A DNA stretch of 64,000 nucleotides from Paenibacillus auburnensis (GCF_927798115.1 NZ_CAKMMG010000001.1:1364001-1428000); one strand, 5' to 3'; positions 36,055 through 47,060 are shown, counted from the first letter of the stretch. Notes: generated by a model not told the origin, from the letters alone. Numbers and translations: made by a program.

Positions 36055-37413
36055 TTATGACGGGTTGGGTTCCGCTGGCTCCGGTTCTTTGTAAGCAAGC
36101 CCTGTTCGGGCCGCGAATTCCGCGATACTGTCGAGCGCCCGGTAGGCGAGCAGTTCATTCTTTTCTTTTTTGCTGCGGATCTTCTTCTCAAGCTTCGGAA
36201 GCAGTCCGAAGTTAGCATTCATCGGCTGGAAATGCTCCGGATCGGCGGAAGTAATATATGCCGGCATACTGCCCAGCACACTATCTTCCGGGAATACGAT
36301 GCCTTCTTCACCAAGCGCAGCTCTGGCTGCATTGATTCCCGCAATCAGTCCGGATGCCGCAGACTCCACATAGCCTTCAACGCCGGTCATCTGTCCGGCG
36401 AAGAATAATCTTTCCCGGCCCTTCATCTGATAAGTAGGGTGCAGCAGCTTGGGAGAATTAATAAATGTATTACGGTGCATTACGCCATAACGGACGTACT
36501 CCGCATTCTCAAGACCCGGAATCAGTGAGAATACCCGCTTTTGTTCACCCCATTTAAGGTGAGTCTGAAAGCCAACCAGGTTATAAAGCGTTCCGGCAGC
36601 ATTGTCCTGGCGCAGCTGAACGACAGCGTAAGGCAGCTTCCCCGTATGTGGATTCATAAGTCCCACCGGTTTCATAGGCCCGAACAACGCTGTCTGCTTG
36701 CCACGCTTCATCATAATTTCAATCGGCATGCAGCCTTCGAAGTAAATCTCTTTCTCAAAATCTTTGAGCGCAGCAGTTTCAGCCGAAATCAGCGCATCAT
36801 AAAAACGGTCAAATTCCTCTTCGGTCATCGGGCAGTTCAGGTAAGCTGCTTCTCCCTTGTCGTACCGGGAAGCCAAATATACCTTACTCATGTCGATAGT
36901 ATCCTTCTCCACAATCGGTGCTGCAGCATCATAGAAGTAGAAGTATTCTTCACCCAATAAAGCCTTTATCTCATCAGATAATGCCGGAGAAGTCAGAGGT
37001 CCTGTCGCGATGACAACAATCCCATCCTCCGGTATATGCGTAAGTTCTTCATTTATGACTTCTACAAGCGGATGTTCGTGCAAGGTCCGGGTGATCTCAC
37101 CAGAGAAACCGTCCCGGTCAACAGCAAGTGCCCCGCCCGCAGGAACTGCATGACGGTCAGCTGCGCCAAGGACAAGCGAGTTCAGCCGCCGCATCTCTTC
37201 CTTTAATACGCCCACTGCATTTCCCAGCCCATTTGCCCGGAGCGAATTACTGCATACCAGTTCGGCAAATTGATCAGTGTGATGAGCAGGTGTTTTTACT
37301 GCGGGTCTCATTTCATATAATCTGACCGGTACCCCGCTTGAGGCAATTTGCCAGGCAGCCTCGCTGCCGGCGAGGCCCGCTCCTATTACTGTTACTTTAG
37401 CTGTTTCTGTCAA
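36055..37413 (-). CDS. trmFO: tRNA (m5U54) methyltransferase TrmFO
   Basis: Folate- and FAD-dependent enzyme that makes ribothymidine at position 54 of tRNA (formerly Gid). The 452-aa protein has the N-terminal FAD-binding Rossmann motif [14 protein letters not shown], the [12 protein letters not shown] block with the conserved Cys, and a C-terminal FAD-contact region ([18 protein letters not shown]). It sits directly downstream of topA, the standard Bacillota arrangement. Confidence 0.97.
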   Translation of the reverse strand: MTETAKVTVIGAGLAGSEAAWQIASSGVPVRLYEMRPAVKTPAHHTDQFAELVCSNSLRANGLGNAVGVLKEEMRRLNSLVLGAADRHAVPAGGALAVDRDGFSGEITRTLHEHPLVEVINEELTHIPEDGIVVIATGPLTSPALSDEIKALLGEEYFYFYDAAAPIVEKDTIDMSKVYLASRYDKGEAAYLNCPMTEEEFDRFYDALISAETAALKDFEKEIYFEGCMPIEIMMKRGKQTALFGPMKPVGLMNPHTGKLPYAVVQLRQDNAAGTLYNLVGFQTHLKWGEQKRVFSLIPGLENAEYVRYGVMHRNTFINSPKLLHPTYQMKGRERLFFAGQMTGVEGYVESAASGLIAGINAARAALGEEGIVFPEDSVLGSMPAYITSADPEHFQPMNANFGLLPKLEKKIRSKKEKNELLAYRALDSIAEFAARTGLAYKEPEPAEPNPS

Positions 37414-37436
37414 TTTCCTTTCCTCCTGAAAACTAT

Positions 37437-39533
37437 TTATTCTGCTAATTCTTCGCCCTCAAGTACAGCCTCAGTGTGATCGCAAGAAGTACATTGCAGC
37501 TTCGTGCCTTGCTTGTTGCGCTTCTCCACCATCCAAGAGCCGCAAACTGGACATGGTTTAAGGGAAGGACGATCCCAGGAGACGAAGTCGCAGCCAGGGT
37601 ACTGATCACAGCCATAGAACACGCGTCCTTTCTTGCTGCGACGCTCGACGACCTTACCTTCATGACACTTCGGACAACTGACTCCGATGTCCTTCACAAT
37701 CGGCTTCGTATTGCGGCAGTCGGGGAATCCTGAGCAGGCCAGGAACTTCCCGAACCGTCCTAGCTTATAAACCATCGGCTTTCCGCATTTCTCGCAAAGC
37801 TCGTCGGAGACCTCGTCTTCAATCTCAATCTCTTTCATTTCCTCTTCGGCATACACCAGGCGCTTCTCAAAGGATTCGTAAAATCCGGCCAGAACTTTTA
37901 CCCAATCCTCCGCACCTTCTTCCACATGGTCAAGATCCCCTTCCATGTGCGCTGTAAATTCCACATCGAGAATTTCCGGGAAGAATTCTTCCATTTGCTC
38001 TATAATCAGCTCGCCGAGCTCCGTAGGCATAAACTTCTTCTCTTCAATCGCCACATAACCGCGTTTCTGGATCGTCTCCAGCGTAGGGGCATACGTACTC
38101 GGGCGGCCAATACCCAGCTCTTCCAGTGTTTTGACCAGACGTGCTTCCGTATACCGTGGCGGCGGCTGGGTGAAATGCTGCTTAGGCTCAATGTCCTGCT
38201 TCACCAAGTCGTCTCCGGCTTTCAGCGGCGGCAAAAATTTCTCTTCGTCTGTCGTCCCGTCATCATTACCTTCCACATACACCTTCATAAATCCAGGGAA
38301 AGAAACTTTGGAGCCGACAGCTCTGAAGATCGCAGTTCCTGCTGTTATATCCACGGAGAGTGTATCAAGTAGTGCAGAGGACATTTGGCTGGAGACGAAC
38401 CGCTCCCAGATCAGTTTATATAAGCGGAATTGATCACGGCTCATGAACTCTTTGACCATCTCAGGTTCGCGCAGTGCCGAGGTTGGACGAATCGCTTCAT
38501 GCGCATCCTGCGCTCCTGCAGCTTTCTTGGAATACTGGCGGGGGGATTCCGGAATAAACTTTTCACCGTACTTGGCCAGAATCAGTTCCTTCGCTTCTTC
38601 CTGAGCGGTAGCGGAAAGACGAGTGGAGTCGGTACGCATGTAGGTGATCAAACCGACCGTGCCTTCCTTGCCAAGCTCTACGCCTTCATACAGCTGCTGA
38701 GCCACAGACATGGTTTTGGCAGCACGAAAGCCCAGCTTGCGGGCCGCTTCCTGCTGAAGTGAGCTTGTGGTAAACGGTGCCGAAGGATGTCGCTGTCTTT
38801 CCTTCTCCTTCACTTCGCGCACCTTGAAATCAGCATTCTTAATGGCTTCCAGTACTTCCTGAACATCGCTTTCCCGGCCCAGCTCTTTCTTTTCACCATT
38901 CAGCTTGTGAAACTTGGCTTCAAAGACGGAATCCCGGATGCCTAGTTTTGCGGTAATACTCCAATATTCAGTCGGTTCAAACGCGGAGATTTCATTCTCG
39001 CGGTCCATGATAATCTTAACGGCAACCGATTGTACCCGGCCGGCCGACAAGCCCTTTTTGACTTTCTTCCATAATAGTGGACTGATTTTATAACCGACAA
39101 GCCGGTCCAGAATCCGCCGGGCCTGCTGCGCGTTAACCAAATCCATATTAATTTTGCGGGGGGTCTTAAAAGCATCCTTTACAGCCTGCTTCGTGATCTC
39201 GTTAAAAACAACCCGGCACTCCTCTGTGTTATCCAAATCTAGCGCATGCGCCAGATGCCAGGCAATGGCTTCACCTTCGCGGTCCGGGTCAGCCGCCAGA
39301 TAGACTTTTTTCACTTTTTTTCTGGCATCTTTAAGTTCCTTGAGAATCGATCCCTTACCGCGAATCGTGATATATTTGGGACTGAAGTCATTCTCTACCT
39401 CGACGCCAATCTGACTCTTCGGCAGATCTCTGATATGTCCCATAGAAGCCTTTACAATATATTTACTGCCTAGATATTTGCCGATTGTCTTCGCTTTTGC
39501 CGGCGATTCGACAATGACTAATGTATCTGCCAT
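37437..39533 (-). CDS. topA: DNA topoisomerase I
   Basis: Type IA topoisomerase that relaxes negative supercoils. The 698-aa protein has the Toprim domain ([26 protein letters not shown]), the active-site Tyr in [13 protein letters not shown] (about residue 300), and three C-terminal zinc-ribbon repeats with CxxC pairs (about residues 577-605, 618-645, 657-685). GGAGG precedes the ATG. It lies between dprA and trmFO. Confidence 0.98.
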   Translation of the reverse strand: MADTLVIVESPAKAKTIGKYLGSKYIVKASMGHIRDLPKSQIGVEVENDFSPKYITIRGKGSILKELKDARKKVKKVYLAADPDREGEAIAWHLAHALDLDNTEECRVVFNEITKQAVKDAFKTPRKINMDLVNAQQARRILDRLVGYKISPLLWKKVKKGLSAGRVQSVAVKIIMDRENEISAFEPTEYWSITAKLGIRDSVFEAKFHKLNGEKKELGRESDVQEVLEAIKNADFKVREVKEKERQRHPSAPFTTSSLQQEAARKLGFRAAKTMSVAQQLYEGVELGKEGTVGLITYMRTDSTRLSATAQEEAKELILAKYGEKFIPESPRQYSKKAAGAQDAHEAIRPTSALREPEMVKEFMSRDQFRLYKLIWERFVSSQMSSALLDTLSVDITAGTAIFRAVGSKVSFPGFMKVYVEGNDDGTTDEEKFLPPLKAGDDLVKQDIEPKQHFTQPPPRYTEARLVKTLEELGIGRPSTYAPTLETIQKRGYVAIEEKKFMPTELGELIIEQMEEFFPEILDVEFTAHMEGDLDHVEEGAEDWVKVLAGFYESFEKRLVYAEEEMKEIEIEDEVSDELCEKCGKPMVYKLGRFGKFLACSGFPDCRNTKPIVKDIGVSCPKCHEGKVVERRSKKGRVFYGCDQYPGCDFVSWDRPSLKPCPVCGSWMVEKRNKQGTKLQCTSCDHTEAVLEGEELAE

Positions 39534-39647
39534 AGGTTGTTCCTCCTAAAAGTATTGTGAGCATTTGCTTCCTTGAAATAGACATCGTTCAATTGCTCCG
39601 AAGCATACACCCTTCTTGCGAATACGCTTAACTCTGTTCCTTCTATA

Positions 39648-40766
39648 TTAAATTACCTTATAAATTGCACCCGGCAATTGTGTTACCACTTTTTTTATGA
39701 TTAAAGATAACAGAACTGAATGCAAATGTCCAAAATCCCACCTTGTTCTAAACAGCAGCTCATCCAGACTAAACGGGCCTTGATGCAGTATATGGTATAG
39801 GTGAGACTCCTCACTTGTCAATTTCTTTTCGGTCAGCCCATTACCATTCCCCTGCTCAAAAAGGGTGTTTCCGCTCTCTCTGTCAGCCTTTACAGGTATA
39901 AAAGAAATATATTCTTCTACAATATCTTCTGCAGAGGTTACAAGTTTTGCACCTTGTTTGATCAGGTCAAGCGCTCCGCGGCTTTTGGGAGAAGTAACCG
40001 GTCCGGGAACCGCAAACACATCCCTTCCTGCTTCCAGGGCAGCATCAGCCGTGATTAAGGAACCGCTGCGGGAGTCAGCTTCGACAACCAGCGTTCCTAA
40101 AGTAAGACCGGCGATAATCCGGTTGCGCTGCGGGAACAGGCCCGGATGACTCGGAGTGCCTAACGGATACTCACTGAGCACCAGCCCTTTTTGTGAAATC
40201 TCCCGCTCCAGCTCCCTGTTCTCGGGGGGATAGACTTTATCCAGTCCAGTAGCAACAACAGCGACTGTAATTCCGCCGCAGGCTAATGCCGCTTCATGAC
40301 ACACGCTGTCGATTCCCCGGGCCAGTCCGCTGACTACCGCAAGCCCGGCCGTACTCAGCTGCTCCGAGAGCATCTCTCCTACTTTACGTCCATAGGCAGT
40401 AGGCACACGTGTACCCACCATCGCTATTGCAGGACGGGAAGCATATTCCAGAGACCCGCGGTAATAAAGCACCCAGGGCGGCTGCGCTGTTTCCTTCAGC
40501 AAAGGAGGGTATTGCTCATCCAGAACAGTCACCATGGCTACTCCGCTTTCTTCCATTAAATGACGGCGTTTATGAATCCATTCCGCATCAAACGATTCAG
40601 CCAGCCGCTGTGCAATTTTTGCCGGTAATCCGGCCTTTTGCCATTCTTCCGGACTGCAGACAAACGCTTGCTCCGTCAAAAACCCTGCCTGGCGAATTCT
40701 GTCGATGCTTTTCCAGCCGATCCCCTCCACTTCATTCAGTCCAAATAATAAGTCACGTGTTTCCAT
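39648..40766 (-). CDS. dprA: DNA-processing protein DprA (Smf)
   Basis: Binds incoming single-stranded DNA and loads RecA during natural transformation. The 372-aa protein has an N-terminal helical part with a helix-hairpin-helix-like segment, the central Rossmann DprA domain (AMVGTRVPTAYG; VVSGLARGIDSVCHEAAL; FPQRNRIIAGL) and a C-terminal winged-helix region (about residues 310-372). It has its usual place between sucD and topA. Confidence 0.96.
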   Translation of the reverse strand: METRDLLFGLNEVEGIGWKSIDRIRQAGFLTEQAFVCSPEEWQKAGLPAKIAQRLAESFDAEWIHKRRHLMEESGVAMVTVLDEQYPPLLKETAQPPWVLYYRGSLEYASRPAIAMVGTRVPTAYGRKVGEMLSEQLSTAGLAVVSGLARGIDSVCHEAALACGGITVAVVATGLDKVYPPENRELEREISQKGLVLSEYPLGTPSHPGLFPQRNRIIAGLTLGTLVVEADSRSGSLITADAALEAGRDVFAVPGPVTSPKSRGALDLIKQGAKLVTSAEDIVEEYISFIPVKADRESGNTLFEQGNGNGLTEKKLTSEESHLYHILHQGPFSLDELLFRTRWDFGHLHSVLLSLIIKKVVTQLPGAIYKVI

Positions 40767-40877
40767 ATGTATTCTCTCCCTTAGGATGGAAGGGTCAGCC
40801 TTCCCTATTTTGTGGTACTTGCGTTAAAAATGCAAGTTACTGCTGCGAAGCTGGTTCCCTGGCACCAGAACTATACG

Positions 40878-40924
40878 CAAAAAAGCAACCTTTCCCCTGT
40901 TGCACAGGAATAAAAGGTTGCTTA
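40878..40924 (-). terminator. Intrinsic terminator of sucCD
   Basis: On the minus strand AAGCAACCTTT and AAAGGTTGCTT form a long stem with an inner CCTGT/ACAGG pair, followed by TTTTTTG. It lies about 70 bases after the sucD stop and closes the sucCD transcript. Confidence 0.85.
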
Positions 40925-40992
40925 CCTATAACAAATTATACACTATGGCTGATCCCAGCACAGTGACTTTTAATAGAAGAATTATTTCAAGC

Positions 40993-41922
40993 TTAATGTG
41001 TTGTAAAAGCACCCAGAATGCCGCGTTCCTCAAGCACACTCACAAGCGTTGAGCCCATTTCAGCCGGTGTCGGTGCGACTTTAATTCCGCAGGATTCCAG
41101 AACGGCAATTTTTTCGCTGGCAGTCCCTTTCCCTCCGGAGATAATAGCCCCGGCATGACCCATACGTTTGCCTGGAGGGGCGGTAACGCCGCCGATGAAT
41201 CCGACCACAGGCTTTGTCATGTTCTCTTTAATCCAGAGTGCAGCTTCTTCTTCAGCCGTACCGCCGATTTCACCGATCATGATGACAGCCTTCGTATCCG
41301 GATCATCGTTAAACAGCTTCAGAATGTCAATGAACTCCGACCCTTTGACCGGATCACCGCCTATTCCGACTGCCGAAGACTGTCCGATTCCGCGTTCTGT
41401 CAGCTGATGCACCGCTTCGTAAGTAAGAGTTCCGCTGCGGGAAACCACGCCTACATATCCGGGGGTATGAATGTAGCCCGGCATAATGCCGATCTTACAC
41501 TCTCCCGGTGTGATCACTCCCGGGCAGTTAGGCCCGATCAGGACCGTAGACTTGCCCTCCATATAACGTGACACTTTTACCATATCCAGTACCGGTATAC
41601 CTTCAGTAATACAGATGACGAGCTCCATCTCCGCATCCACAGCCTCCATGATAGAGTCAGCGGCAAAAGCCGGAGGTACATAAATCACGCTGGCGGTTGC
41701 CCCGGTTGCGGCTTTGGCGGCGACTACCGTATCAAAAACAGGTAGACTGACCTCCTTGCCGTTCTCCAGCGTAATTGTAACAGAGGTTCCACCTTTGCCC
41801 GGTGTCACTCCGCCAACCATCTGTGTGCCATAATCCAGCGCACCTTTGGTATGGAACAGGCCCGTCGAGCCTGTAATCCCCTGTGTGATGACTTTCGTAT
41901 TTTTATCTACAAGAATGCTCAT
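40993..41922 (-). CDS. sucD: Succinyl-CoA ligase, alpha subunit
   Basis: With SucC interconverts succinyl-CoA and succinate with nucleotide phosphorylation in the citric acid cycle. The 309-aa protein has the CoA-binding Rossmann part ([19 protein letters not shown]) and the phosphohistidine loop [17 protein letters not shown]. The ATG at 41922 fits homologous starts ([12 protein letters not shown]); a GTG at 41934 is possible but close to the upstream AGGG. Confidence 0.96.
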   Translation of the reverse strand: MSILVDKNTKVITQGITGSTGLFHTKGALDYGTQMVGGVTPGKGGTSVTITLENGKEVSLPVFDTVVAAKAATGATASVIYVPPAFAADSIMEAVDAEMELVICITEGIPVLDMVKVSRYMEGKSTVLIGPNCPGVITPGECKIGIMPGYIHTPGYVGVVSRSGTLTYEAVHQLTERGIGQSSAVGIGGDPVKGSEFIDILKLFNDDPDTKAVIMIGEIGGTAEEEAALWIKENMTKPVVGFIGGVTAPPGKRMGHAGAIISGGKGTASEKIAVLESCGIKVAPTPAEMGSTLVSVLEERGILGAFTTH

Positions 41923-41970
41923 CGTTTTGGTCACATCCCTACTTAGTTTGTCGAATACGAGATACTTGCG

Positions 41971-43128
41971 TTACACAAGAGATACAATCTTACGGGCACC
42001 GTCGGCCATGGAATCTGCAGCAACGATATTCAGTCCTGAACCGGCGAGGATCTGTTTACCCAGCGCCACATTGGTTCCTTCAAGACGCACAACGAGCGGC
42101 TTAGTCAGACCAAGCTGCCGGGCTGCTTCTACCACACCTGTAGCAATGACGTCACAGCGCATAATTCCGCCAAAAATATTAACAAAAATACCGTTCACTT
42201 TATCGTCAGACAAAATTATTTTGAAGGCTTCAGTAACCTTCTCGGTCGTCGCACCGCCCCCTACATCCAGGAAGTTGGCCGGTTCGCCGCCGTAATATTT
42301 GATAATATCCATGGTTGCCATCGCTAGTCCCGCACCATTAACCATACAGCCGATATTGCCGTCCAGGGCAATATAGCTTAGATCATATTTGGAAGCTTCA
42401 ATTTCCTTCTCGTCCTCTTCATCCAGGTCGCGGAGTTCTTGAATATCCTTATGGCGGAACAAGGCATTGGAGTCAAAGTTGAGCTTGGCATCGAGCGCCA
42501 TCACATTGCCGTCAGCTGTAACTACCAGCGGGTTAATCTCAGCGATGGAGCAATCTTTATCCACAAAAGCCAAATAGAGCGCTTGCATGAACTTGACCGC
42601 TTTATTCACCAATTCTGTCGGAATAGCAATGCTGTACGCCAGTTTGCGTGCCTGGAATGTCTGCAGTCCTACGGCCGGATCGATAATTTCTTTGAAAATC
42701 TTCTCCGGATGAGTTGCAGCCACCTCTTCAATTTCAGTGCCGCCCTCTTCAGAGGCCATCATAACTACACGGCCGGAACTGCGGTCTACCACGATTCCAA
42801 TGTAATACTCCTTAACAATCTGACAGCCCTCTTCAATGAGCAGCCGTTTCACCACTTTGCCCTCAGGTCCGGTCTGATGGGTAACCAATGTCTTGCCAAG
42901 AATCTCTCCGGCATAGGAGCGAACCTCGTCAAGCGATTTGGCAACCTTAACCCCTCCTGCTTTACCGCGTCCGCCTGCATGAATCTGCGCTTTAACTACC
43001 ACCACCGGTGTGCCGAGTGATGATGCAGCTTCTACCGCTTCCTCCACTGTATAAGCTACTTTTCCGTTCGGTACGGCAACGCCGTACTTCTTAAGTACTT
43101 CTTTTCCCTGATACTCGTGGATATTCAT
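41971..43128 (-). CDS. sucC: Succinyl-CoA ligase, beta subunit
   Basis: ATP-grasp subunit that binds nucleotide and succinate. The 385-aa protein has [17 protein letters not shown] at the start, [16 protein letters not shown], the Mg-binding EINPLVV and the succinate-site [10 protein letters not shown] region. GGAGG lies before the ATG. It is the first gene of sucCD, with a candidate promoter at 43226-43254. Confidence 0.97.
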   Translation of the reverse strand: MNIHEYQGKEVLKKYGVAVPNGKVAYTVEEAVEAASSLGTPVVVVKAQIHAGGRGKAGGVKVAKSLDEVRSYAGEILGKTLVTHQTGPEGKVVKRLLIEEGCQIVKEYYIGIVVDRSSGRVVMMASEEGGTEIEEVAATHPEKIFKEIIDPAVGLQTFQARKLAYSIAIPTELVNKAVKFMQALYLAFVDKDCSIAEINPLVVTADGNVMALDAKLNFDSNALFRHKDIQELRDLDEEDEKEIEASKYDLSYIALDGNIGCMVNGAGLAMATMDIIKYYGGEPANFLDVGGGATTEKVTEAFKIILSDDKVNGIFVNIFGGIMRCDVIATGVVEAARQLGLTKPLVVRLEGTNVALGKQILAGSGLNIVAADSMADGARKIVSLV

Positions 43129-43477
43129 ACCGGAAGCCTCCTAAAGTGTTGCGGTGGCCTGTGCAGGCAGCCTGCAGCCAAACCGCATTCCGTTTTGATA
43201 CTCCAAAGCCGGGTCCAGACCGGTAATCATATATAAATATTCCGGTACAAGCAAGAATCCAGCCGAATTCCAAAGAAAACGGCGGGCTCTCTGCCTGAGA
43301 CATACGGCGTAATACAGATTTGCATCTCTATCTACCTATATGCCATAAAAGGAAACCCAGAATATTGTAACATGATTCAAAAGGGCTTACCTTAAAATCT
43401 TTCACTATTTATACATATATTTTCGCTTGATTTCATGCCGGAATGCGAACGATTACATTGACATAATGTTTCTAAAG
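43129..43477. other. 349-bp spacer between ohrR and sucC
   Basis: No convincing coding frame is visible. The region holds the sucCD promoter candidate and a leader of about 90 nt rich in GC near sucC. An apparent 70-codon minus-strand frame (43091-43303) overlaps sucC and has no ribosome binding site, so I do not call it. Confidence 0.6.
43226..43254 (-). promoter_or_regulatory. Sigma-A-type promoter candidate of sucCD
   Basis: Minus strand: -35 TTGCTT (43249-43254), 17-bp spacer, -10 TATGAT (43226-43231), about 95 bases before sucC. Confidence 0.6.
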
Positions 43478-43942
43478 CTATTTAGTCGCAGCGGTATTCG
43501 CTTCATGAACACGGGCAAGCAGGCTTTTGAACTGGCCCAGCAGATTTACAAACTCATCAGCTGAGAGCATCGTCCCTTCCGCCATCTTTCCAGGAATGCA
43601 GACTGCTTCACTCTGCAGCGCCCAGCCCTTGTCTGTAAGCGAGATGAGTACCTTCCGTTCATCCTGCAAGGAGCGTTCACGGAGGATAAGGCCCGCAGCC
43701 TGCAGCCGTTTCAACAGCGGAGTCAGCGTCCCTGAATCCAAAAAGAGGGCTTCTCCAAGCTCCTTAACTGTACACTGCTGTTTCTCCCACAGCACAATCA
43801 TCACCAGATACTGTGAATAGGTAAGGCCAATCTTATCCAGGTGAGGCTGATACAGCTTCGTAAATTCACGCGAACAGGCATAAATAGTGAAACAAAGTTG
43901 ATTCTCAAGCATCAGCTCAGGGGATGTGGTTGTTTTTTGCAT
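43478..43942 (-). CDS. ohrR: Organic-peroxide-sensing repressor OhrR (MarR family)
   Basis: A 154-aa MarR-type winged-helix repressor that loses DNA binding when its reactive cysteine is oxidised by organic hydroperoxides. The N-terminal ENQLCFTIYACSREF places the sensing Cys at residue 17, and Tyr31 and Tyr42 correspond to the two tyrosines that hydrogen-bond it in B. subtilis OhrR. The wing region has LDSGTLTPLLKRL and DERKVLISLT. Further Cys residues (23 and two later) leave open a two-Cys mechanism. It is divergent from ohr. Confidence 0.92.
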   Translation of the reverse strand: MQKTTTSPELMLENQLCFTIYACSREFTKLYQPHLDKIGLTYSQYLVMIVLWEKQQCTVKELGEALFLDSGTLTPLLKRLQAAGLILRERSLQDERKVLISLTDKGWALQSEAVCIPGKMAEGTMLSADEFVNLLGQFKSLLARVHEANTAATK

Positions 43943-44017
43943 ATCTTCTTCACCTGCCTTTGTGACATTATTTTATCACAATTCATCCGAAATATCATGT
44001 TAATAGCAAAAAATATA

Positions 44018-44060
44018 TTGACTATTATTAATATTGTGTTAAATTAAATTGTGTACAATA
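44018..44060 (+). promoter_or_regulatory. ohr promoter with overlapping OhrR-type operator
   Basis: Plus strand: -35 TTGACT (44018-44023), 16-bp spacer, -10 TAAATT (44040-44045). Overlapping and following it are ATTGTGTTAAATTAAATTGT and the inverted repeat ATTGT-GT-ACAAT (44048-44059). Known OhrR operators are AT-rich repeats of TACAATT/AATTGTA type, so repression by OhrR is likely. Confidence 0.65.
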
Positions 44061-44090
44061 CATTTCATAAACGAACGGGAGCGATTTATA

Positions 44091-44519
44091 ATGATGACAA
44101 TTCAACAAAAAATGTATGAAACTACAGTTAAAGCGGTTGGCGGAAGAAACGGATACATCGAATCAGAAAGCCCTAAACTCAACCTGACAATCAGCACTCC
44201 ACGCGAAATGGGCGGAGCCGGCGGAGAAGGCACCAACCCTGAGCAGCTATTTGCAGCCGGATACTCCGCTTGCTTTGACAGCGCCCTGAATATGGTTGCC
44301 CGGATGGGTAAAGTGAAAATTGAAGGCAGTGAAGTAACTGCTACTGTGAGCTTCGGCAAAGTTGAAGACGGCGGCTTCGGCATCGCAGTCAAGCTTGATA
44401 TTCTAGTCAAAGGTGTGGACCGTGAAACAGCCGCTAAGCTCGTTGAAGCTGCACATGGAGCTTGCCCTTACTCCCGCGCTACCCGCGGAAATATCGAAGT
44501 TGAACTGAACGTACTGTAA
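44091..44519 (+). CDS. ohr: Organic hydroperoxide resistance protein Ohr
   Basis: Thiol peroxidase of the OsmC/Ohr fold that reduces organic hydroperoxides, using lipoyl-type reductants in known members. The 142-aa protein has both catalytic cysteines: Cys61 in GYSACFDSAL and Cys125 in GACPYSRATRGN. The conserved Arg/Glu partners are present (STPREMGG; NPEQLFAAG). The ATG at 44091 follows GGGAGCG; the frame extends upstream without a site. It is divergently transcribed from ohrR and is one of the few plus-strand genes here. Confidence 0.96.
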   Translation: MMTIQQKMYETTVKAVGGRNGYIESESPKLNLTISTPREMGGAGGEGTNPEQLFAAGYSACFDSALNMVARMGKVKIEGSEVTATVSFGKVEDGGFGIAVKLDILVKGVDRETAAKLVEAAHGACPYSRATRGNIEVELNVL

Positions 44520-44566
44520 CTCATTAAAATAGAACGGCAACTCAAAACAATCTCAGTATGAGAACG

Positions 44567-44601
44567 AACAAGCCGTCCGGAGCAGCTCCGGACGGCTTGT
44601 T
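44567..44601. terminator. Bidirectional terminator between ohr and comM
   Basis: A perfect 17-bp inverted repeat (AACAAGCCGTCCGGAGC and its complement, single-base centre) gives a very stable hairpin ending in TTGTT on the plus strand and likewise on the minus strand. It lies between the convergent ends of ohr and comM. Confidence 0.85.
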
Positions 44602-44668
44602 TCATATGCACGTTTATGCAGCAAATAATGGGAGATATATATAATGAAGAAAAAGATTCACCTTTCAT

Positions 44669-46360
44669 TCACTCCTCCGTAAATACCTGCCGGTCCAGAT
44701 TCCGGTACTGCACGGCTTCTGCCAGATGAGCTGAACTTATAGCAGAGGCTCCAGCCAGATCAGCGATGGTACGGGCCAGCTTAATTATCCGGTCATGTGC
44801 GCGCATGCTTAGACCGAGACTTTCCAGAATTCCATGCAGCAGCTGGCTGCTTTCTTTATTCAAATAGGCATAGCGGCGTAGCGCTGCTCCGGAAAGCTCG
44901 CTGTTCCACGAAATCGGCAGGTCCTTGTAACGTTCAGCTTGAATCAGCTGGGCCCGGCTCACCTCAGCACGCATCTCAGCCGATGACATCGAAGGCCCCT
45001 GCTCAATCCATTCTTTAGGGCGGGGCACGTCCACCTGCATATCAATACGATCCAGCAGCGGGCCAGAGATTTTGGCCCGGTACTGGGCAATCCTGGCCGG
45101 GCTGCAGGTGCATCTCTGATGGGTTCCCCCGTTGCCTAAATAACCGCAGCTGCAAGGATTCATCGAACAAGCTAGCAAGAATTGCGCAGGGAATGTAAAT
45201 GCTGCACGGGCACGGCTGATTGTGACGAGTCCATCTTCCAGCGGCTGCCGTAATACTTCCAGCACATTGCGGGAGAATTCCGGCAGTTCATCAAGAAACA
45301 GAATGCCGCGGTGTGCCAAGCTCACTTCCCCGGGCTTCGGAATGCCTCCCCCTCCGATGAGACCGGCTCCCGAAATCGTGTGATGTGGTGAACGGAACGG
45401 CCTGCTGCGCAAAAGACCGCTATGGGCATCCTTTAGCTTACCGGCTGCACTGAAGATTTTGGTGACCTCCAGTGATTCACTGTCACTTAAGCTTGGAAGA
45501 ATTCCCGGCAGACGCTTGATCAGCATCGTCTTGCCTGTCCCGGGAGGGCCCATCAGAACGATGTTGTGCATGCCTGCTGCCGCAATCGTCAGCGCCCGCT
45601 TCACATGATTCTGACCCAGTACATCGCTGTAATCCTCTTTCATCAAACCGTCCGCAGCCGGGTTAACCTCAACATCCGAATATCTCGGTATGTATTTCAA
45701 ATGTTCCAGATCTTCCGCTAATACCGGGGGCTTGTCCTGTACTGCAGTGCCGGAACCGACAATTACCGGAAACGGAAGTATAGGCTGCTGGGAAGCAGTA
45801 TTTGACAATGATGCTAAGTGTTGCCCATCCTCAGAAGCATCAACTCCCCCCGTTGCCTCTCCCTTCTGCTTCAGCTCCTGCAGATGTTCCGCAGCATACA
45901 CGTTCATGCCGCTAATCAGCGCAGCCTCGGCCGCATTGCCTCGGGGCACAAGCACCGCCTGAAAACCTGCGCGGCGTGCAGCCTCAACCATTGGCAATAC
46001 ACCAGTGACGGGTCTAAGACTGCCGTCCAGTGCCAATTCGCCGATCAGCAGCATTTTGGCGGCTGCCGGCATTATCAGCTGGGCACTGGTCGTCAGAATT
46101 CCAAGTGCAATAGCCAGATCGAAAGCCGATCCCTCCTTACGCAAATCCGCAGGAGCCAGATTGATCGTGACCCGCTGCTGGGGATAGCGGTAGCCGCAAT
46201 TTTTGACAGCAGCCCTCACCCTTTCGACAGCTTCGCGAATGGCCGAGTCGGGTAATCCAATGATGTTCGTCAGTGGTAACCCGTTGGCCAGATCAATTTC
46301 GACCCCAATCATAACACCTTCAATTCCATACAGGCAGGCACTGTGCATTTTTCCGTACAT
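44669..46360 (-). CDS. comM: ComM/YifB-family AAA+ ATPase (Mg-chelatase-like)
   Basis: A 563-aa protein with the ComM order: an N-terminal Lon-like fold (about residues 1-170), an AAA+ core with Walker A GPPGTGKTMLIKRLPG and GILFLDELPEF, a zinc-type cluster (CSMNPCSCGYLGNGG, then QRCTCSP) and a C-terminal lid. In Vibrio ComM is a helicase for branch migration in transformation; in Bacillota the role is less clear. The linker before the ATPase core (about 175-245) looks longer than usual. The ATG at 46360 follows AGAGGTG. Confidence 0.9.
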   Translation of the reverse strand: MYGKMHSACLYGIEGVMIGVEIDLANGLPLTNIIGLPDSAIREAVERVRAAVKNCGYRYPQQRVTINLAPADLRKEGSAFDLAIALGILTTSAQLIMPAAAKMLLIGELALDGSLRPVTGVLPMVEAARRAGFQAVLVPRGNAAEAALISGMNVYAAEHLQELKQKGEATGGVDASEDGQHLASLSNTASQQPILPFPVIVGSGTAVQDKPPVLAEDLEHLKYIPRYSDVEVNPAADGLMKEDYSDVLGQNHVKRALTIAAAGMHNIVLMGPPGTGKTMLIKRLPGILPSLSDSESLEVTKIFSAAGKLKDAHSGLLRSRPFRSPHHTISGAGLIGGGGIPKPGEVSLAHRGILFLDELPEFSRNVLEVLRQPLEDGLVTISRARAAFTFPAQFLLACSMNPCSCGYLGNGGTHQRCTCSPARIAQYRAKISGPLLDRIDMQVDVPRPKEWIEQGPSMSSAEMRAEVSRAQLIQAERYKDLPISWNSELSGAALRRYAYLNKESSQLLHGILESLGLSMRAHDRIIKLARTIADLAGASAISSAHLAEAVQYRNLDRQVFTEE

Positions 46361-46512
46361 AACAAAAAACACCTCTTTTCCTGAAATACGCTCACGTTCA
46401 AGCGCTATAACATCAAGAAAAAGGGTGCTTCCTCAATTTCCACAATATTAATAACAGTATACAAATGATCCTGTATTATATTCAAGTATCGATAAAGGGA
46501 AAATCAGCCGGA

Positions 46513-46530
46513 CATAATTGCGCAATTATG
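46513..46530. promoter_or_regulatory. Perfect 18-bp palindrome upstream of comM
   Basis: CATAATTGC followed by its exact complement GCAATTATG, lying just past the metallophosphoesterase stop. No T tract follows, so it is not a terminator. It could be a dimeric regulator site or chance in AT-rich DNA. Confidence 0.3.
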
Positions 46531-46550
46531 CAAATCCTGTTTTATTGCAG

Positions 46551-47060
46551 CTATCCCTCTTCATTGCCCACAACCGCATCCCGGATTTGCGCAAACGACA
46601 GCGGTTTATAGCCCCAGTGCTCCACACAAATGTTGAAATGGTTTTTGCCTTCGTATTTCTGGCCATGGATATGACCGTGCACATTTACGTAAGGCATATG
46701 CTTGTTCATATACATAGGTTCATGGGAGAGCATGAAAAATTCCTTATAGATCAGCGGATACTCACTGACCTCATCAAAACCCGCCTCGAGCCACCAGCTC
46801 CTGCCCCGTCCGCGGTCGTGATTGCCGAGGATAAGTATTTTGCGGCCGTTCAGGCTGCTGACAATCTTCCGCGTCGCTTCAAGGCCCAAAAAAGAGAAGT
46901 CTCCAAGATGGAATACGGTATCCCCGTCATCCACCACGGAATTCCAGGTCTCAATCATTACTTTATCCATCTCTTGCACATTAATGAAGGGGCGCGACTC
47001 AAAATCAATAATCAGTTCATGCCCGAAATGGTGGTCCGAAGTAAAATAGACATTAGACAT
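46551..47060 (-). CDS. Calcineurin-type metallophosphoesterase
   Basis: A 169-aa single-domain metallophosphoesterase. All metal-binding blocks are visible in order: SDHHFGH near the N-terminus, LGDFSFLG, LGNHDRG, SHEP and VHGHIHG. This compact form resembles small phosphodiesterases of the YfcE/phage type; the substrate cannot be told. The ATG at 47060 is chosen; a GTG three codons upstream is also in frame. Confidence 0.88.
   Translation of the reverse strand: MSNVYFTSDHHFGHELIIDFESRPFINVQEMDKVMIETWNSVVDDGDTVFHLGDFSFLGLEATRKIVSSLNGRKILILGNHDRGRGRSWWLEAGFDEVSEYPLIYKEFFMLSHEPMYMNKHMPYVNVHGHIHGQKYEGKNHFNICVEHWGYKPLSFAQIRDAVVGNEEG

Noticed and set aside
43091..43303. Possible 70-aa minus-strand gene before sucC
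   Set aside because: Overlaps the sucC start, has no ribosome binding site, and covers the sucCD promoter candidate.
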